Origin: Akkermansiaceae bacterium UBA5020 | GTDB lineage: Bacteria; Verrucomicrobiota; Verrucomicrobiia; Verrucomicrobiales; DEV007 | Length of the DNA: 23,016 bases | Direction: 5' to 3' | NCBI GenBank assembly: GCA_002396885.1 | Contig: DGXY01000076.1 | Coordinates: 11,793-34,808 of the forward strand | Part shown: positions 21,668-23,016 of the stretch, one piece after another | How positions within the stretch are numbered: the first letter of the stretch is position 1 | How the letters are laid out: each line of letters opens with the position of its first letter | Translations under genes and position numbers: made by a program | The notes under the pieces: generated by a model | The model's input: the letters and a program-made list of their open reading frames with translations, nothing else | Database searches by the model: none | Told to the model about the DNA's origin: nothing

Positions 21668-22798
21668 ATGTCTTCGCGATTCCGGAGTTTCCCCTTTCTC
21701 TCCTCGATCCTCCTCGGGTGCCTTGTCGTGCGCCTCGTCGGCAGCGGTCTCAGCGCTTGGGGGGTGGCGGCTCTGGTGGTGGCGGCGGTCTGGTTCGCCT
21801 TCGATCTCATCCGCTGGCTCCTCCCGGCGCCATCGCAAAGGACTCTCCATCCACCCCGTCCCGCGAAGGACTCGGGAGTGACGCAGGACCCGCTCGGTGA
21901 GCCACTCGTCTCCCTCGTTTTTTTCCTCTCGGAGGCGAGCCGGGCCGACGAAAGCTCCATCCGTCGCTGCGTCTCCCATGCCCTCAAGGTCCGCTTCCCG
22001 GTGGACGATCCTGCTTCCGACACTTTCGTGATGCCCTTCAGTCCGCCCGAGGCGCGGAAAAACGAGGCTCATATCCGGCATTTCATGGTGCGGGTTCCGG
22101 ACGGCCTCTTTGCCGTGCTCGTCTCGGACCGTCCCTACATCGAGAATCCAAAGGAGTTCGCGAAAAGCTCGATTCGCGACAAGCGTCTGCGCCATGCGGT
22201 GGAAAAACACGTCGCCTGGATTTCCGTCGATCTCATGGATGCAGCCGGGGATCTCGAGAGCAATCGAGAGGCTTACCGGACCATCGGCAAGATCCTTGCC
22301 GCGATGGCCGGCCCCGATTGCCTCGCGATTTATTGTCCCGAGTTGCAACGCTGCAACGAATTCGATCCCGGCCTGATCGAGGCCCTTTGCGGAGAACACC
22401 CGCTCAGTCTGTTTGAGGAGCCGACCTTCGAGCCGGTCATCGAGATCGCCGACAACCATCCGAAAATGGCCGCGGCCGTGCGCGAGGCGGTCAACCGGTG
22501 GCCGGAATTCGTCGCCGCCTACGAAGTCAGCAACACCCTCCAGCGGGAACGTTTCATCGTGAAAGCCGAGTTCCGCGAAGGGCGGAAGTCGGAATTCATG
22601 TGGGTTTCGGTCAAGGATATCCGCGACGGCGAGGTCACCGGGATCCTCATGAACGATCCCCATGAACTCCTCGAAGTGCACCGGGGAGCGCAGGTGACCT
22701 TCGCCCTCGACCGTCTCAACGACTGGATCTATCCCGGTCGAGACGGCTCGCACATCGGAGGATTCACCCTCGACGTGCTCGCCGATGACGAGGAGTGA
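21668..22798 (+). CDS. DUF2314 domain membrane protein
   Basis: The 376-residue protein has two hydrophobic segments (about 10-27 and 31-50) at the N terminus. Residues about 80-250 form an alpha/beta region with LVSLVFFLSEA, HIRHFMVRVPDGLFAVLVSD and ILAAMAGPDCLAIYCPE, which may be of the DUF4261 type, though that is only a resemblance. Residues about 265-370 fit DUF2314: AVNRWPEFVAAY, FIVKAEFREGRKSEFMWVSV, GILMNDPHELLEVHRGAQVT and NDWIYPGRDG. Neither domain has a known reaction. The ATG at 21668 is used; a separate reading frame from 21552 was not accepted. The gene is followed by a tandem repeat array and has no downstream gene in the window. Confidence 0.88.
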   Translation: MSSRFRSFPFLSSILLGCLVVRLVGSGLSAWGVAALVVAAVWFAFDLIRWLLPAPSQRTLHPPRPAKDSGVTQDPLGEPLVSLVFFLSEASRADESSIRRCVSHALKVRFPVDDPASDTFVMPFSPPEARKNEAHIRHFMVRVPDGLFAVLVSDRPYIENPKEFAKSSIRDKRLRHAVEKHVAWISVDLMDAAGDLESNREAYRTIGKILAAMAGPDCLAIYCPELQRCNEFDPGLIEALCGEHPLSLFEEPTFEPVIEIADNHPKMAAAVREAVNRWPEFVAAYEVSNTLQRERFIVKAEFREGRKSEFMWVSVKDIRDGEVTGILMNDPHELLEVHRGAQVTFALDRLNDWIYPGRDGSHIGGFTLDVLADDEE

Positions 22799-22811
22799 GA
22801 TCCGCTGAGCG

Positions 22812-23016
22812 GGTCCTCCTACTCTTTAGCGGAAAGGCGGCCTAACTCCGAGCAAGGAAGGGGCGGCCTACAATCGAGCGGAGAAGAGGCCGCCCACCAT
22901 CGAGCGGGGAAGAAGCGGCCTACCATCGAGCGGAGAAGAGGCGGCCTACAATCGAGCGGGGAAGGAGCGGCCTACCATCGAGCGGGGAAGAAGCGGCCTA
23001 CCATCGAGCGGGGAAG
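22812..23016. repeat. 26-bp tandem repeat array (cut by window edge)
   Basis: Units of 26 bases start at 22837, 22863, 22889, 22915, 22941, 22967 and 22993 (the last cut at base 24). The consensus begins GCGGCCTACCATCGAG and ends CGGGGAAGAA. Unit identity rises towards the window edge: the unit at 22837 is the most diverged, and a decayed relic lies at 22812-22836. There are no spacers, so it is not a CRISPR array, and 26 is not a multiple of three, so it does not encode a peptide repeat. The array starts 14 bases after the stop of the DUF2314 gene. Confidence 0.9.

Noticed and set aside
21552..21881. 109-residue plus-strand reading frame starting MNPIPQEKLQAIV
   Set aside because: Its first 38 codons look plausible, but it runs on out of frame into the DUF2314 gene with low-complexity Ser/Arg sequence; no support for a separate gene.
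21566..22753. 395-residue minus-strand reading frame
   Set aside because: It is antisense to the DUF2314 gene, which has recognisable domain motifs.
22837..23016. CRISPR array
   Set aside because: The 26-bp units follow each other directly with no spacers, and there are no cas genes.

Overview
The window is a high-GC chromosomal segment from a bacterium of the Planctomycetes-Verrucomicrobia-Chlamydiae group, most likely a Verrucomicrobiota member. Reasons: a DUF1549/DUF1553 cytochrome protein paired with a Tat-exported DUF1501 protein, a Tat-exported Gfo/Idh/MocA oxidoreductase with the QKP variant of the EKP motif, secreted double-domain sialate O-acetylesterase, TPR lipoprotein, frequent GTG/TTG starts and no clear Shine-Dalgarno sequences. 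The placement is inferred from gene content, not from a phylogenetic marker.

Left part, 1-6529, minus strand: a four-gene run. Two tandem secreted paralogues (6529-4607 and 4610-2547, joined by a 4-base stop/start overlap), each with a conserved N-terminal beta domain and about six degenerate 40-residue beta modules, are followed by a membrane-anchored coiled-coil protein with a long Gly/Pro/Gln-rich linker and then a MoxR-family AAA+ ATPase cut by the window edge. This looks like a MoxR envelope operon with two undescribed companion proteins.

Middle: a divergent two-gene plus-strand unit (6698-7923) encodes a small Cys-rich protein resembling the N-terminal part of HdrA and a 4Fe-4S protein. 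Convergent to it is a coupled minus-strand pair (11983-7932): a double-SGNH O-acetylesterase and a secreted beta-propeller glycosidase-like protein. A FocA/NirC-type channel gene (12137-12940, plus) follows, closed by a perfect 38-bp palindrome.

Right part, mostly minus strand: DUF1501 and DUF1549/DUF1553 genes, a FadR-type GntR regulator whose start codon sits in a perfect operator palindrome, a TPR lipoprotein, a Gfo/Idh/MocA oxidoreductase and a coiled-coil exported protein. A second, slightly decayed copy of the operator lies in the regulator-DUF1553 gap, between two arms of a 29-bp inverted repeat, so the regulator probably controls both itself and the DUF1553/DUF1501 pair. At the far end a plus-strand DUF2314 membrane protein is followed by a non-coding 26-bp tandem array running off the window. 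No tRNA, rRNA, CRISPR or insertion sequence was seen, and no gene-free stretch exceeds 300 bases.
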